NCBI RefSeq assembly: GCF_049243985.1
Contig: NC_135369.1
Coordinates: 78,123,765 to 78,187,764, forward strand
Reading direction: 5' to 3'
Length of the DNA: 64,000 nucleotides
Source: Paroedura picta
Lineage: Eukaryota > Chordata > Lepidosauria > Squamata > Gekkonidae
In this document: positions 33,797 to 44,579 of the stretch, one piece after another
How positions within the stretch are numbered: the first letter of the stretch is position 1
Layout of the letters: every line of letters begins with the position of its first letter
The notes under the pieces: model-generated
Databases searched by the model: none
The model's input: only the letters and a program-made list of their open reading frames with translations
What the model was told of the DNA's origin: nothing
Made by a program: the position numbers and the translations under genes

Positions 33797-35486
33797 AAAA
33801 GAGAACGTTTCATGCAAAGATGGGTATGATAAGGGACCAAAATGGTAGGGACCTCACAGAAGCAGAGGAGATCAAACAAAGGTGGCAAAATTATACAGAA
33901 GAACTATACAAGAGCGAGCTTAACATCCCTGATGACCACAATGGGGTAGTTACTGACCTGGAGCCAGACATCCTGGAATGTGAAGTCAAATGGGCCTTAG
34001 GAAGTCTGAGCAACAATAAAGCTAGTGGTAGTGACAGCATTCCAGTTGAACTATTCAAAATCTTAAAGGACGATGCAGTAAAAGTGCTACACTCAATATG
34101 CCAGCAAATTTGGAAAACTCAACAATGGCCACAGGATTGGAAAAGGTCAGTTTACATTCCAATCCCAAAGAAGGGCAATGCCAAAGAATGTTCAAACTAC
34201 CGCACCATCGCACTAATTTCTCATGCTAGCAAAGTTATGCTCAAAATCCTACAAGCTAGGCTCCAGCAATATGTGGACCGAGAACTTCCAGAAGTACAGG
34301 CAGGATTTCGAAGAGGCAGAGGAACTAGAGATCAAATTGCCAACATACGCTGGATCATGGAGAAAGCTAGGGAGTACCAGAAGAACGTCTACTTCTGTTT
34401 CATTGACTATGCTAAAGCCTTTGATTGTGTGGAGCACAACAAATTGTGGCAAGTTCTTAAAGAGATGGGAATACCAGAGCATCTTATTTGTCTCTTGAGA
34501 AATTTATATGCAGGTCAAGAAGCAACAGTGAGAACTGAACATGGAATCACTGACTGGTTCAAAATTGAGAAAGGAGTTCGGCAAGGCTGTATACTGTCGC
34601 CTTGCCTATTTAACTTGTATGCAGAGCACATCATGAGAAATGCGGGATTAGAGGAGTCACAAATTGGGATCAAGATTGCAGGGAGAAATATCAACAACCT
34701 CAGATATGCAGATGATACCACTCTAATGGCAGAAAGTGAAGAGGAACTAAAGAGCCTGTTGATGCGGGTGAAGGAGGAGAGTGCAAAAGTTGGCTTGAAA
34801 CTCAACATCAAGAAAACAAAGATCATGGCATCCGGCCCTCTCAATTCCTGGCAAATAGAAGGGGAAGAAATGGAGATAGTGACAGATTTTATTTTCCTGG
34901 GCTCCAAGATCACTGCAGATGGGGACTGCAGCAAAGAAATTAAAAGACGCTTGCTCCTGGGGAGGAAAGCTATGGCAAATCTAGACAGCATCCTAAAAAG
35001 CAGAGACATCACCCTGCCAACAAAAGTGCGTTTAGTCAAGGCTATGGTCTTCCCAGTTGCAATGTATGGCTGCGAAAGTTGGACCATAAGGAAGGCCGAG
35101 CGTCAAAGAATTGAGGCTTTTGAACTCTGGTGCTGGAGAAGACTCTTGCGAGTCCCTTGGACTGCAAGGCGAACAAACCGGTCAGTCCTAGAGGAGATCA
35201 GCCCTGACTGCTCCTTAGAAGGCCAGATCCTGAAGATGAAACTCAAATATTTTGGCCACCTCATGAGAAGGAAGGACTCCCTGGAGAAGAGCCTAATGCT
35301 GGGAGAGATCGAGGGCAAAAGAAGAAGGGGACGACAGAGAATGAGGTGGATGGATGGAGTCACTGAAGCAGTAGGTGCAAACTTAAATGGACTCCGGGGA
35401 ATGGTAGAGGACAGGAAGGCCTGGAGGATCATTATCCATGGGGTCGCGATGGGTCGGACACGACTTCGCACATAACAACAACAACA
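33797..35486 (+). mobile_element. BovB (RTE clade) LINE, 5'-truncated with open RT frame
   Basis: A 551-codon frame (33820-35475) covers the BovB reverse transcriptase without a break. The finger region LSNNKASGSDSIPVELFK comes first, then DWKRSVYIPIPKKGNAKECS, NYRTIALISHASKVMLKI, CFIDYAKAFDCVEHNKLW and KGVRQGCILSPCLFNLYAEH. The catalytic Y296-A-D-D299 follows (34705-34716), then KTKIMASG, YGCESWTIRKAERQRIEAFE and the C-terminal RLLRVPWTARRTN. The N-terminal endonuclease is missing (5' truncation), so this copy cannot move by itself. The tail is AACAACAACAAC. Intact RT and a 9-bp duplication make it the youngest-looking LINE here. Confidence 0.97.
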
Positions 35487-35495
35487 AGCAGAAAA
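35487..35495. repeat. Target-site duplication, right copy (BovB 2)
   Basis: AGCAGAAAA, identical to 33788-33796. Confidence 0.85.
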
Positions 35496-36610
35496 TGGGA
35501 TAATGTGAAAAGATATATACTGGAGGACCATATTAATCTCTCCCTCATCTCTCTTTTTTTCCTAAAAATCTGAGCTCAATTAGATAAAATATTTCCACAT
35601 AATGGGCAAAATCGGATTCTTGCATGTTTTATGTAGTGGCTTCAACTGCCACTACATCAGGATCTTCACTGTATGAACAAAAGTAAACTGTGAGTATGAC
35701 AGGAACTATTTTAAAACAATATGCTCCTTTTGAAATGTTAAACCAGAAATGTCAACCAGAAATGTTAAAAATTTGCAGCAGACATGTTGTAGTTGGCTCT
35801 GCATCCAATGACATTTTATGGTAACCCCTTGTCAGAACTCCCAAGGTGTCCAGAGGCACAGGAAGCTTGGGGACTCCAGAGTTAACAGGTGCTGTTAAAA
35901 ATTCTTTGGTGATGCCTGCCACCTGGTAAGGATAGTATGAAGACTACAAATTTGGATTTGGCTGCTCTGAAAGAAAGTGTGGGAGGATTACTTTAAAATG
36001 ATCTGTTAAACATTGTAGGAGATCAATGTCTGCTTACTGCAGACACCATGGGGGCTATCTATCAACAACTCAATAAAATTTCAAATAACTTGGATGCTTT
36101 AAAGAGATGAGTGAATAATTGAATTTCCCCAGTCCCAAATTCAATTAATGCATTTAATGATGCCAATACAAACAGCCTTGATCATTTTATGTGTAGAGAA
36201 TTATTGATACGGAATATAAAACAAGTTACCAAAGGCATTAAGCTCTAACTGACAGTCGCTTCCTGGTATTGAGTCATAGTCAAACCAACGTTACATTTCT
36301 GCCAAGAAAGTGTGGTGTTACAAATATAGCAATCCTTAGTGAGTAAAGAACTACTGCCCTTCAAGCAGACGGAAGGGTCCTACTATCTAATACTGAGATT
36401 ACTCCATGAATATCTATAAATATCTATTAATCCATTTCATTAAAACAATTGTACCATTATGCAATTACTATACTGTACTCTCTAAATTTTTATGTTTGAA
36501 GAGAAGACTGCTTAGCCAGGAGGATCTGTGACCTGAAAAACAAGATCTTGAGCTTGGTTGATTTCCACGTTTCTCCTGGGTTCCATGAAGTATTTGAGAG
36601 TGAGTACAGT
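35496..36610. other. No recognised feature
   Basis: AT-rich DNA. Short frames without known domains. Confidence 0.4.
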
Positions 36611-36900
36611 AGCCATTTCTGCACAAGAAATTATTCCCGTCACAGCCCCCTAACGTTGTCGACTTATTGAGCCCCCTCCAAATGACATCGACAACATTCC
36701 GAGGCTGCTTTGGGATGCAACCATTTTTAAAGTGCAATGTAGTAAATCCAGGAAAGCGGATTTACCACCCTCTGTCATGTATCCTGGGGGTAAGCCAGCA
36801 ACCATGGATAGGAACATATGGAGGGAGAAACGCACTATAGTCCCTTGAGCGCTGTTCCGCCCTCACTGCTTGCCCACCTGTTCAGCTGCCATCTTTATCT
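36611..36900 (+). mobile_element. MITE-like family 2, copy 3
   Basis: It begins GCCATTTCTGCACAAG and carries GAGCCCCCTCCAAATGACAT and AAAGTGCAATGTAGTAAATC. It matches 22690-23100 in reverse and 28143-28720 directly. It runs straight into the foldback at 36901, which may be its interior. Confidence 0.6.
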
Positions 36901-37458
36901 AAGTAACTGCTGCTGCCGTGGCTGTCTTGCCACCCAAGCTGTCAAGGGCTCATCCCTTCCACTCCTCTTCTCATCCTCAACCCACCCTACCCTGCCGGTC
37001 TGTCTGCCTGCCACTCAGCTTTCAGCTGGTTCATGCACCTTCAACTCAGCCTTGGCCTCTTTCTTCACGGACACTTCTGAAGCATGGGTGCCACTGCCGC
37101 TGCCTCCATGCCCGCAGATGCATGCACATGCGCACACACACACACACACACACACACATGCTTCCCCATGAGGCCTCATCACTGCTGCCACTGCTGCTCC
37201 CTTCCCCGCATGCACACACGCTTCCCCACAAGATGTGTGTGTGTGCAGGGGCGGCAGTGGCGAGGCCTCATGGGGATGCTTCAGAAATGATCATGGAGGA
37301 AGAGGCCGAAGTTGAGTTGAAAGTGCACGTACAAGCAGAAAGCTGAGTGGCAAGCAGACAGAGCAGTGGGGTGGGTTGGGCAGGGGGTGAGAAGAGCAGA
37401 AGGGATAGGGCTTTGACAGCATGGGTGGCGAGAAAGCAATAGTGGCAGCGGTTACTTT
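36901..37458. repeat. 558-bp foldback (long imperfect inverted repeat)
   Basis: The left arm 36901-37087 and the right arm about 37265-37458 are reverse complements with scattered mismatches. Examples are GCCACTCAGCTTTCAGC against GCTGAGTGGC, CAACCCACCCTACCC against GGGTGGGTTG, and TTCTGAAGCATG against GATGCTTCAGAA. The centre has (CA)n at 37133-37157, (TG)n at 37233-37245 and a repeated CCCCATGAGGCCTCAT segment in both orientations. Frames of 117-142 codons here overlap on both strands and are by-products. Confidence 0.85.
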
Positions 37459-38374
37459 GATACTGCAGATGTGGAAATCTGCCTCCCTTGCCCTGCTATA
37501 TATTTTTTTATCTTTGTCTTATGTGGCAGTGCATATTGGTTGCCACACATAGCTTTCAATTTTTTAAAAAATTATGCTTGGGGAAACTTTCGAGACCCCC
37601 CAGACCTCTGATTGGTTGCCTCCATTGATTGACAGGCTGAGAAACAGTGACTAAAAGAGCGCTCGCCAGTGTCTTTTCACAGCCAGTGAGAAGGGGGAAA
37701 CGTGAGACATTGTGGCAGTGTGGAGGAAATAAATGGCTGAATTTATTGTCACGCATTTATGAGTAGGAGACATCATACGATTTTGCCCCACATGTTGAAA
37801 TGGTAAGTATTTGGATTAAACAGGCAAGACTTATAACCCTGAATTCAAATGAAAATTCTTCTGTTGTTAGCCCAATAATTCTAGGAGCTTTGACCCTCAG
37901 TCTGAAAATGTGGGATTTTGTATTTTACTGCCCTCCTGGGCATTATTTATGTGCCTGTATTTCATTTTGGAGAAGCCTCAAGTGGTTTTAAGCAAACCCA
38001 GGTGTTACTTTTTAACACAAAACAGCTTTCATTCAGGTCATTTGTTTTACATGCTACCCTCTTGTTTTTTAAGATCTAATCTGTTGTAATTATTCTGATT
38101 TTGAAAGCAATTGCAAAATCTTGAAGGGATGCTGGGATTGAGGTGGCTGCTGCTGAACCCACTTCTTGAATTTTCTGTCCTGACCATTTCTTGTTGCAGT
38201 CATTATATTTTGTTGCAACGTGGTGAGTGAATTTGTAAAACTTTTCAACTAAAAAGATTAACTGGTGAGTCAAGGACATTAATTAAAAACAAAACAAGAA
38301 TGATGAGTGTTTGTGAAATGAATTCTTCATTTATTAAAGCCCTCAAAAATTAGCTGGGAAAGTTGTCACAAGCA
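37459..38374. other. No recognised feature
   Basis: AT-rich DNA without recognised repeats or exons. Confidence 0.4.
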
Positions 38375-38450
38375 ATCATAATCTTGCATTGTGCAGGGTT
38401 TTGGACTAGATTACCTGGAAATCCCTTCCAATTCTATGATTCCATGAAAT
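38375..38450 (+). mobile_element. CR1 3' end fragment
   Basis: TCTTGCATTGTGCAGGG, GGACTAGATTACCTGG, CTTCCAATTCTATGATTCC. Confidence 0.85.
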
Positions 38451-39189
38451 TCTTGGCAGGCTGATTCCCATGTTACCTCTTTAGAAAGTACACCAAAGGA
38501 ACATGAAAAATAACAGGAAGGGATCATCTTTTATACCACTATAGAATAAATAAGAGGTTATTCTTACCCCATGATCACATAACCAGGAAAAGAAATGCGC
38601 AAAAAGACCTGCTGTAGATTGCTGAGCTCTTAGTTCCCTTCTCCCTCAGTTTCCCGCTCCTTTAGTTCTTTTGTTCAACCATCAAGCTATCAGAACATCA
38701 ATATTTTCCCTCAGAATCAGATCAAGTTAGGTTTTCCAACTGCCGGGGAGGGTGAGGTGGGGGAACCCAGCCCCTTCTTAATGGGATGGTATTTACCAGA
38801 CAATTTTGTTTATTGCCTGCCATGAAAGCTTCAATTGCCTGTTTCTACACATTAAATCTATGTTAAAGGACAGGCCTGTTGGCAACTCAAGTAAAGCATG
38901 TCTGCCTCTTCCCATATCTCTTCTTTCCTTCAAATCCCAGTTCACCCTCCCTTTTTATTACAGCTCTCCACTCACAGGAATATACCCCCTCACCCCAGAG
39001 CTGTTACAAATAATTGTGAAAACTTCTCCATCTGGTGTGTCTTCAATGATTCCGTCTTCCTGTCCTGTCCTTGGTTTTTTTTTGTGTGTATTTTATTGTG
39101 TTGTATGTGTATTTTAACCTTGGCTTTAATTGCTTGAATAAATTGTTTTTGTTTAGTTTTAATGCTTTTCAGATGAGCTTTTATTATAT
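38451..39189. other. No recognised feature
   Basis: Pyrimidine-rich to AT-rich DNA. The 103-codon frame at 38806 has no known domain. Confidence 0.4.
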
Positions 39190-39515
39190 ACTAGGGGCAA
39201 AGCCCGTTGTATCCAAGAATACAACGGGCACTAGTACTTGGCAGTGGGAAGAGGAAGGGGAGGAGTTGTCTGGTCTGGAAAGGCATGGGTTGAATATGTG
39301 TGTTGTGTGGGAGGTTGTGGTGGGGTGGTGGCAAATGAGGGCATGGGTGTGGAGATATGGGTGTCAAGAACCTGTGGTTTGGAATGTTCGTTGAGTGTGG
39401 GAGAGGACTGACCTTTGGGAACTGTGGCATAGTGGTTACAGATGAGCTTTCCAGAGCCATGTCTTCAAATATGTGAAGGGAAAATCAGACTGGAGACTCT
39501 TCTTAGGGGAAGATT

Positions 39516-39526
39516 ACATGGCAACC
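39516..39526. repeat. Target-site duplication, left copy (BovB 3)
   Basis: ACATGGCAACC, repeated exactly at 40334-40344. The unbroken site exists in copies G, H and J of the Helitron (for example 57289-57299). Confidence 0.95.
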
Positions 39527-40333
39527 TAATGGCAGAAAGTGAAGAGGAACTTAACCTGAGCCTTCGGGGAGGGCGGTATATAAATCTAAATAAATAAATA
39601 AATAAATAAAGAGCCTGTTGATGCGGGTGAAGGAGGAGAGTCCAAAAGTTGGCTTGAAACTCAACATCAAGAAAACAAAGATCATGGCATCCAGCCCTCT
39701 CAATTCCTGGCAAATAGATGGGGAAGAAATGGAGGTAGTGACAGATTTTATTTTCCTGGGCTCCAAGATCACTGCAGATGGGGACTGCAACAAAGAAATT
39801 AAAAGATGCTTGCTCCTGGGGAGGAAAGCTATGGCAAATCTAGACAGCATCCTAAAAAGCAGAGACATCACCCTGCCAACAAAAGTCAAGGCTATGGTAT
39901 TCCTAGTTACAATGTATGGCTGCGAACGTTGGACCATAAGGAAGGCCGAGCATCAAAGAATTGAGGCTTTTGAACTCTGGTGCTGGAGAAGACTCTTGCA
40001 AATCCCTTGGACTGCAAGGCGAACAAACCGGTCAGTCCTAGAGGAGATCAGCCCAGACTGCTCTTTAGAAGGCCAGATCCTGAAGATGAAACTTAAATAC
40101 TATGGCCACCTCATGAGAAGGAAGGACTCCCTGGAGAAGAGCCTAATGCTGGGAGTGACTGAGGGCAAAAGAAGAAAGGGACAACAGAGAATGAGGTGGC
40201 TGGATGGAGTAACTGAAGCAGTAGGTGCAAACTTAAATGGACTCCAGGGAATGGTAGAGGGCAGGAAGGCCTGGAGGATCATTGTCCATGGGGTCACGAT
40301 GGGTCGGACACGACTTTGGACCTAACTACTACT
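39527..40333 (+). mobile_element. BovB LINE, 5'-truncated, inside the Helitron
   Basis: The 235-codon frame 39618-40325 reads the BovB C-terminal third from RVKEESPKVGLKLNIKKTK to MGRTRLWT. The 5' end starts at TAATGGCAGAAAGTGAAGAG, just after YADD. It lacks four codons after TLPTKV (RLVK in the other copies, near 39886). The tail is an ACT-type repeat in place of AAC. A 59-bp L2 tail sits inside it. Confidence 0.95.
39552..39610 (+). mobile_element. L2-type LINE 3' tail inside the BovB
   Basis: CCTGAGCCTTCGGGGAGGGC then GGTATATAAAT and an AAAT tail interrupt the BovB between GAGGAACT and AAAGAGCCTG. It is an extremely 5'-truncated insertion. Confidence 0.9.
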
Positions 40334-40344
40334 ACATGGCAACC
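40334..40344. repeat. Target-site duplication, right copy (BovB 3)
   Basis: ACATGGCAACC, identical to 39516-39526. Confidence 0.95.
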
Positions 40345-40689
40345 AATTAGTCCCAGTTCTGCATCATTTCCCTTCTTATGTGAATTAGGCCACAGACACT
40401 GAAATGCCCCTCTGCCCTAATACACATGGGGTAGTCACAGTACAGAAAGGGCTACTTTGGACAGGGTTGTGGTAGAGAAGAAACATTTAAGGCCTCCCAC
40501 ACAGGTTATTGTTGAATTTAAAGACTTGAGGCCTACTGCACAGGTTTGTTGTGCAGCGGAAACAAGAGACAAAAAAAACTCTGCAACAGCATCCAGTTTC
40601 GTCTGCAGAATGACACTGTGCGGTAGGCCTCAAATCTGCAGAGAGTTGCAAAGAAGAAAGACACGTGGCTTGGCTGTATCTAACCTCTG

Positions 40690-41243
40690 GCAAGAGCAGT
40701 ATTTTAAGTGAGAAGGGGCTTTTCTGTGGCCTCCCTGTCAGCCAACTATTTGGCAGAAGAGGAAAGTCCCCCCCCCTCAAAAGGAAGGCCCTCAGGCTCC
40801 CCTGCGATGCTCTTGGAAAGGCCTCCCTCCCCTCAGTCAGGGGCTGTCAGAGGCTCCTTCGCAGCAGGCCTGAAGGGAGGGGGAGGGAGAGAGCGCAGTC
40901 ACCAGCCTCCTGCCAGCTCTGTCAGGGTTCTGAGGCATTTTATAGTAGGATACGACAGTTTAGGACAGCCTTGGGGCAAAAAGGGCTGGTGCAGCCTCTG
41001 TTCTCATTCCCCTTGGCAGCCCTACTGACCTCCTCTCCCTGCGGGGGTCAGGAGCAGACTGGCAGCCATGTTTCCTGATTGCCCTGGAACTCTGGTCTGT
41101 CCTGGTGAGGGCCTAATTGGAAGGCACTTCACCCTTCTGATTGGCCCCTCGGCTTGTCAGTCCGGGGCTAAGGGGCCAATCCAGGAGTTTTGATCCCAGA
41201 CTCAGCCCACCCCACTTCTTACTGTTTTATTAAGAGGGACAGA
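40690..41243 (-). mobile_element. Non-autonomous Helitron group 1, copy D
   Basis: On the minus strand it starts TCTGTCCCTCTTAATAAAAC after an A, sharing CCTCTTAATAAAACAGTAAG with copy F at 55692. It carries GGGGTGGGCTGAGTC and the GACTGACAAGCCGAGGGGCC segment of that copy. The body is G+C-rich. The hairpin plus CTAG end was not found, so the lower limit is a guess. Confidence 0.55.
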
Positions 41244-41624
41244 TGTTTTTAAAAAATCTATTAGCTGCATTGGTGGCCCTGGTAAGAATTGAACTCAGCA
41301 ACTAGTGGGCAACTGGGGAATGACTGCAGAGAGGGTGTAATGACTGCTCTCCTTAGGTCAGTATAACCCGTAGGATCTTAACCAGCAGGTCAGCTGGATT
41401 GCACCATCTCCCTCAAGACTCAGGCTTAAAAACATTAAGCTACTTAAGAACGACTGCTAAAAATGGCAGAAAACTGCTGTGGAATCTGTCTCCTTCCCTT
41501 TTTCTCAGCCTTCCCCCCGTTAATTTGTAGGTAATAAAAATCCAATTGTTTGGAAAAGTCTGCTCTCCTTTCATAAAAATATTGCACCACACACACTCCT
41601 GAGAATAAAAGACCTCTACATCCA
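41244..41624. other. No recognised feature
   Basis: Nothing recognised. Confidence 0.4.
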
Positions 41625-41845
41625 GGCTGCCCTGGCCTGGAGAGCCCAGGCTATCCTGATCTTGTGCGATACATCTTGGAAGCTAGGCAAGGTCACTCTT
41701 TGTTGGTATTTAGATGAGAGGCCACCAAGGAAGCCCAGGGTTGTGAGGCAGAAGCAGGCAATGGTACAGGACCTCTTCTAACATGTTTTGCTTTGAAAAC
41801 CCTACAGACTTTCTATGAGCTGACTGCTATTTGGCAGAAAAAAAT
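41625..41845 (+). mobile_element. 5S-rRNA-derived SINE
   Basis: ACATCTTGGAAGCTAGGCAA, GTTGGTATTTAGATGAGAGG and CCACCAAGGAAGCCCAGGGT follow the 5S-like head. The tail has GAAGCAGGCAATGG and TTGAAAACCCTACAGAC. Confidence 0.88.
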
Positions 41846-42194
41846 TCACATTCAGCTGAGGCGAGCTGAGTGCTGGACAGCTCTAGCTTCCTGCACACAA
41901 TGAATACTCTGCTGAGACATTTTGGCATTGCCGGTCCGTCCAGTTAAGCGGGACACCCCTGGCTCTCCCCTGGCTCCTGGATGCCCCCTTCTGACCAGCC
42001 AGCAAGGCAACTAATGGGAAGGCTTTTTGTGGCTGCCGGGAGTGCAGAGTGGCAAATGCTCTAGCAGCTGTTATTGATCTGCTAGGGGAAATCCAAAGGA
42101 GGCAGGCCTCAGATGTGCAAAGAAATGCCCACTTTGGGGGAAATTCCTCAGCAGCTAACTCTCCTCCCCCGGGGGACAGGCAAACAAATATATT

Positions 42195-42335
42195 AATGTG
42201 GGTTTCAAGTGGATAGCCGTGTTGGTTTGAAACAGCAGAACAAATGTTGTGCCCAGTGGCACCTTTAAGACCAACAAAGTTTTATTCAAGGTATGAGTTT
42301 TTGTGTGCACACACACTTCCTCAGATACAATATAA
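42195..42335 (+). repeat. Interspersed repeat family X, copy 5 (best preserved)
   Basis: TGGATAGCCGTGTTGGTTTG, CAGTGGCACCTTTAAGACC, AACAAAGTTTTATTCAAGG and ACACTTCCTCAGATAC give the fullest version of the family in this window. Confidence 0.75.
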
Positions 42336-42559
42336 CGGAATGGAAGTAAGTGTGAGAGGAAATTAACATACAGCATATTGAAAATGATTAAGAGATTCTA
42401 GAGTTAAATAGAATAAAACAGCAACTTGGATTTATTTGGATTTAGCAAATTAAATTAATTTTTTATTTTTAATATTATTATCATTATTAGTGTTCACTTG
42501 AGATTAAATTGCATGGGAAACATTTGGCATACAATAAGTATGCCACATAAGAGGGAGTG
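42336..42559. other. AT-rich spacer
   Basis: No recognised feature. Confidence 0.4.
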
Positions 42560-43280
42560 ATGCTCTCCTCTACTATCTATAACATCTTTAGGTGCCCTCT
42601 GGCTCAGCTGGCCTAGAGCTTCAGTCTGGTTTGTCATCAATATGCATATGGCACCCAGCACTATCACCTTATTGATGGCCACCTGGATTCCCAAAGGAAC
42701 CATATGTCAGATTTTTGGAAGTTGTAACTGGGTGGCTCGATCAAAGTCACCTGAAATGGAAGTCCTATGGCTATCAAGGAAGAGGGCATGCCAGGAAGTG
42801 CATTTACCTGTCCTGGCTGAGATGCAACTTAGCATTGCACCCCTAGCCAGAAAATTGTGGGTGATCCTGGACACCTTGCTGTCTATGGAGGTGCTGGTCA
42901 CAATGGTAGCCCACCAGGCATTTTACCATCTACACCAAGCCTAGTATTTCCCTTCCTGTCTTCAGACAGGCCTGGCCATGGTGATTCATGCAATGGTCAC
43001 CTCCAGAATTGACTTCTGTAACTTGCTGTACATTGGCCTGCCCTTGTCTCTAACTTGAAAATTGCTGCTGCTGCAGAATGCAGCTGCTAGAGCCCTCACA
43101 GGAACACCTTGGAGGGCCCATATCTAGCCTATGCTGAGGCACCTGCATTGGTTACCAGTTGAGGCCAGATCAGGTTCAAGGTTTTGGTTCTGACCTTTAA
43201 TGCCCACATATCTGAGGGACCACCTGTCGCCCTATGACCCCTCCAGAGCTTTACTGACTTGTTGGTGATATCTGTTTCCC
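42560..43280 (+). mobile_element. L2-type LINE, internal part
   Basis: Fragments follow the L2 order: SPEMEVLWLSRKRACQEVHL, LARKLWVILDTLLSMEVLV (42642 frame), VTSRIDFCN-like sequence at about 43000, and the LHWLPV-like sequence at about 43145. Frames are broken. Confidence 0.82.
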
Positions 43281-43525
43281 CCCCCCCTCAATGTTAGAGT
43301 GCCACCGGGCCATACCATCGCCGGTGGTGGACCAATGGCACGCAGAAACTACCCCTATGGCACACAGAGAGGGTGCTAGTTGTTTGGAGGGGGGGGGTGA
43401 AGATAAGTTTTTGCCACCAGGAAATATAATTTTAATGGGGATTAATAATAATATGTATTTTATGTGCAGTTTTATTATGTAACCTGTAGTGAGATGGCTT
43501 TGCTGATAGTGGCGGGTAATAAATC

Positions 43526-43590
<65 letters not shown>
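43526..43590. repeat. (AAT)n microsatellite at a SINE tail
   Basis: About 21 AAT units directly continuing the 3' tail of the SINE at 43591-43856. Confidence 0.95.
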
Positions 43591-43856
43591 GTTGGTTCTT
43601 ATATGCTGCTTTTCTCTGCCCAAAGGAGGCTCAAAGCAGCTTAAAGTCGCCTTCCCTTTCCTCTCCCCACAACAGACACCCTGTGGGGTGGGTGAGGCTG
43701 AGAGAGCCCTGATATCACTGCTCGGTCAGAACAGTCTTATCAGTGCCGTGGCGAGCCCAAGGTCACCCAGCTGGCTGCATGTGGGGGAGCATAGAATTGA
43801 ACTGGGCTTGACTGATTAGAAGTCTGCACCCCTAACCACTACACCAAGCTGGCTCT
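43591..43856 (-). mobile_element. tRNA-derived SINE
   Basis: The reverse of the copy at 44288. It holds GTTGGTTCTTATATGCTGC, AAAGGAGGCTCAAAGCAGC and the reversed head ending ACACCAAGCTGGCTCTC. Confidence 0.92.
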
Positions 43857-44087
43857 CAAACTTATAGGAGGATAGTTTGGTATAATCATATGCATATGCA
43901 TATGTATAAAATGCTTTTCTCTGGTATGTGAACAGAAAGAGCCAAAGGCTCTCCTTCAAAGAAGTTGATGCCCAAAGATACTTCCATGCTTATATAAATG
44001 TAAATAAATGCTGTACGTTACCAGACTCTCACACTCTACCTATAAGTTTGAACTGGTTACTTCCATCCCAGTATATTTTATCTTTGG

Positions 44088-44165
44088 AAATGTGTGCTCA
44101 CAAAAGCTCACACCTTGAATAAAGCTTTGTTGGTCTTAACAGTGCCACTGGACTCTAAATTTATA
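44088..44165 (-). repeat. Interspersed repeat family X, copy 6
   Basis: CTCACAAAAGCTCACACC, TGAATAAAGCTTTGTTGGTC and AGTGCCACTGGACTC in reverse orientation. Confidence 0.7.
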
Positions 44166-44287
44166 TTGATGCTGTGTCATTGGTGGACTATACCCAACTT
44201 GGACACCAGAGTAATTTAGGAGCCTAATTCAAAGGCGGTTATCCCCTAATTAAAAAGCTGGTGGTCGCATCGGTCCCTAAACCAAGA

Positions 44288-44550
44288 GCCAGTTTGGTGT
44301 AGTGGTTAGGAGTGCGGACTTCTAATCTGGCATGTCAGGTTCGATTCTGCGCTCCCCCACATGCAGCCAGCTGTGTGACCTTGGGCTCGCCACGACACTG
44401 TGAAAACTGTTCTGACCGGGCAGTGATATCAGCGCTCTCTCAGCCTCACCCACCCCACAGGGTGTCTGTTGTGGGGAGAGGAATGGGAAGGCGACTGTAA
44501 GCCGCTTTGAGCCTCCTTCGGGTAGGGGAAAGCGGAATCTTCTTCTAAAC
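44288..44550 (+). mobile_element. tRNA-derived SINE, best-preserved copy
   Basis: The head is GAGCCAGTTTGGTGTAGTGG (A box) and AGGTTCGATTCTGC (B box), 40 bp apart as in a tRNA. The body GACCTTGGGCTCGCC, TCTCAGCCTCACCCACC, TGTCTGTTGTGGGGAGAGG and CGCTTTGAGCCTCCTTCGGG follows. The tail TCTTCTTCT lies at 44538. It sits only about 50 bp from the CpG-rich block of SRD5A2. Confidence 0.95.
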
Positions 44551-44579
44551 AGCCCCAAACAAAAACTTTTCCATTAAGG

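Larger units (their letters stand above)
39191..40450 (-). mobile_element. Non-autonomous Helitron group 2, copy I, carrying a BovB
   Basis: On the minus strand the copy ends with a perfect hairpin (39202-39229, arms GCCCGTTGTAT / ATACAACGGGC), then TTTGCCCCTAG and T. The body matches copies G, H and J but is opened at ACATGGCAACC (39516) by the BovB at 39527-40333. It resumes at 40345 with AATTAGTCCCAGTTCTGC. The 5' limit near 40450 is approximate. Confidence 0.78.

Noticed and set aside
36818-37346. 117- and 142-codon frames
   Set aside because: They lie in a foldback with (CA)n repeats; histidine/threonine runs reflect the microsatellite.
44288-44370. A tRNA gene
   Set aside because: A and B boxes are present but the sequence does not fold into a full cloverleaf and continues as a SINE seen in many copies.
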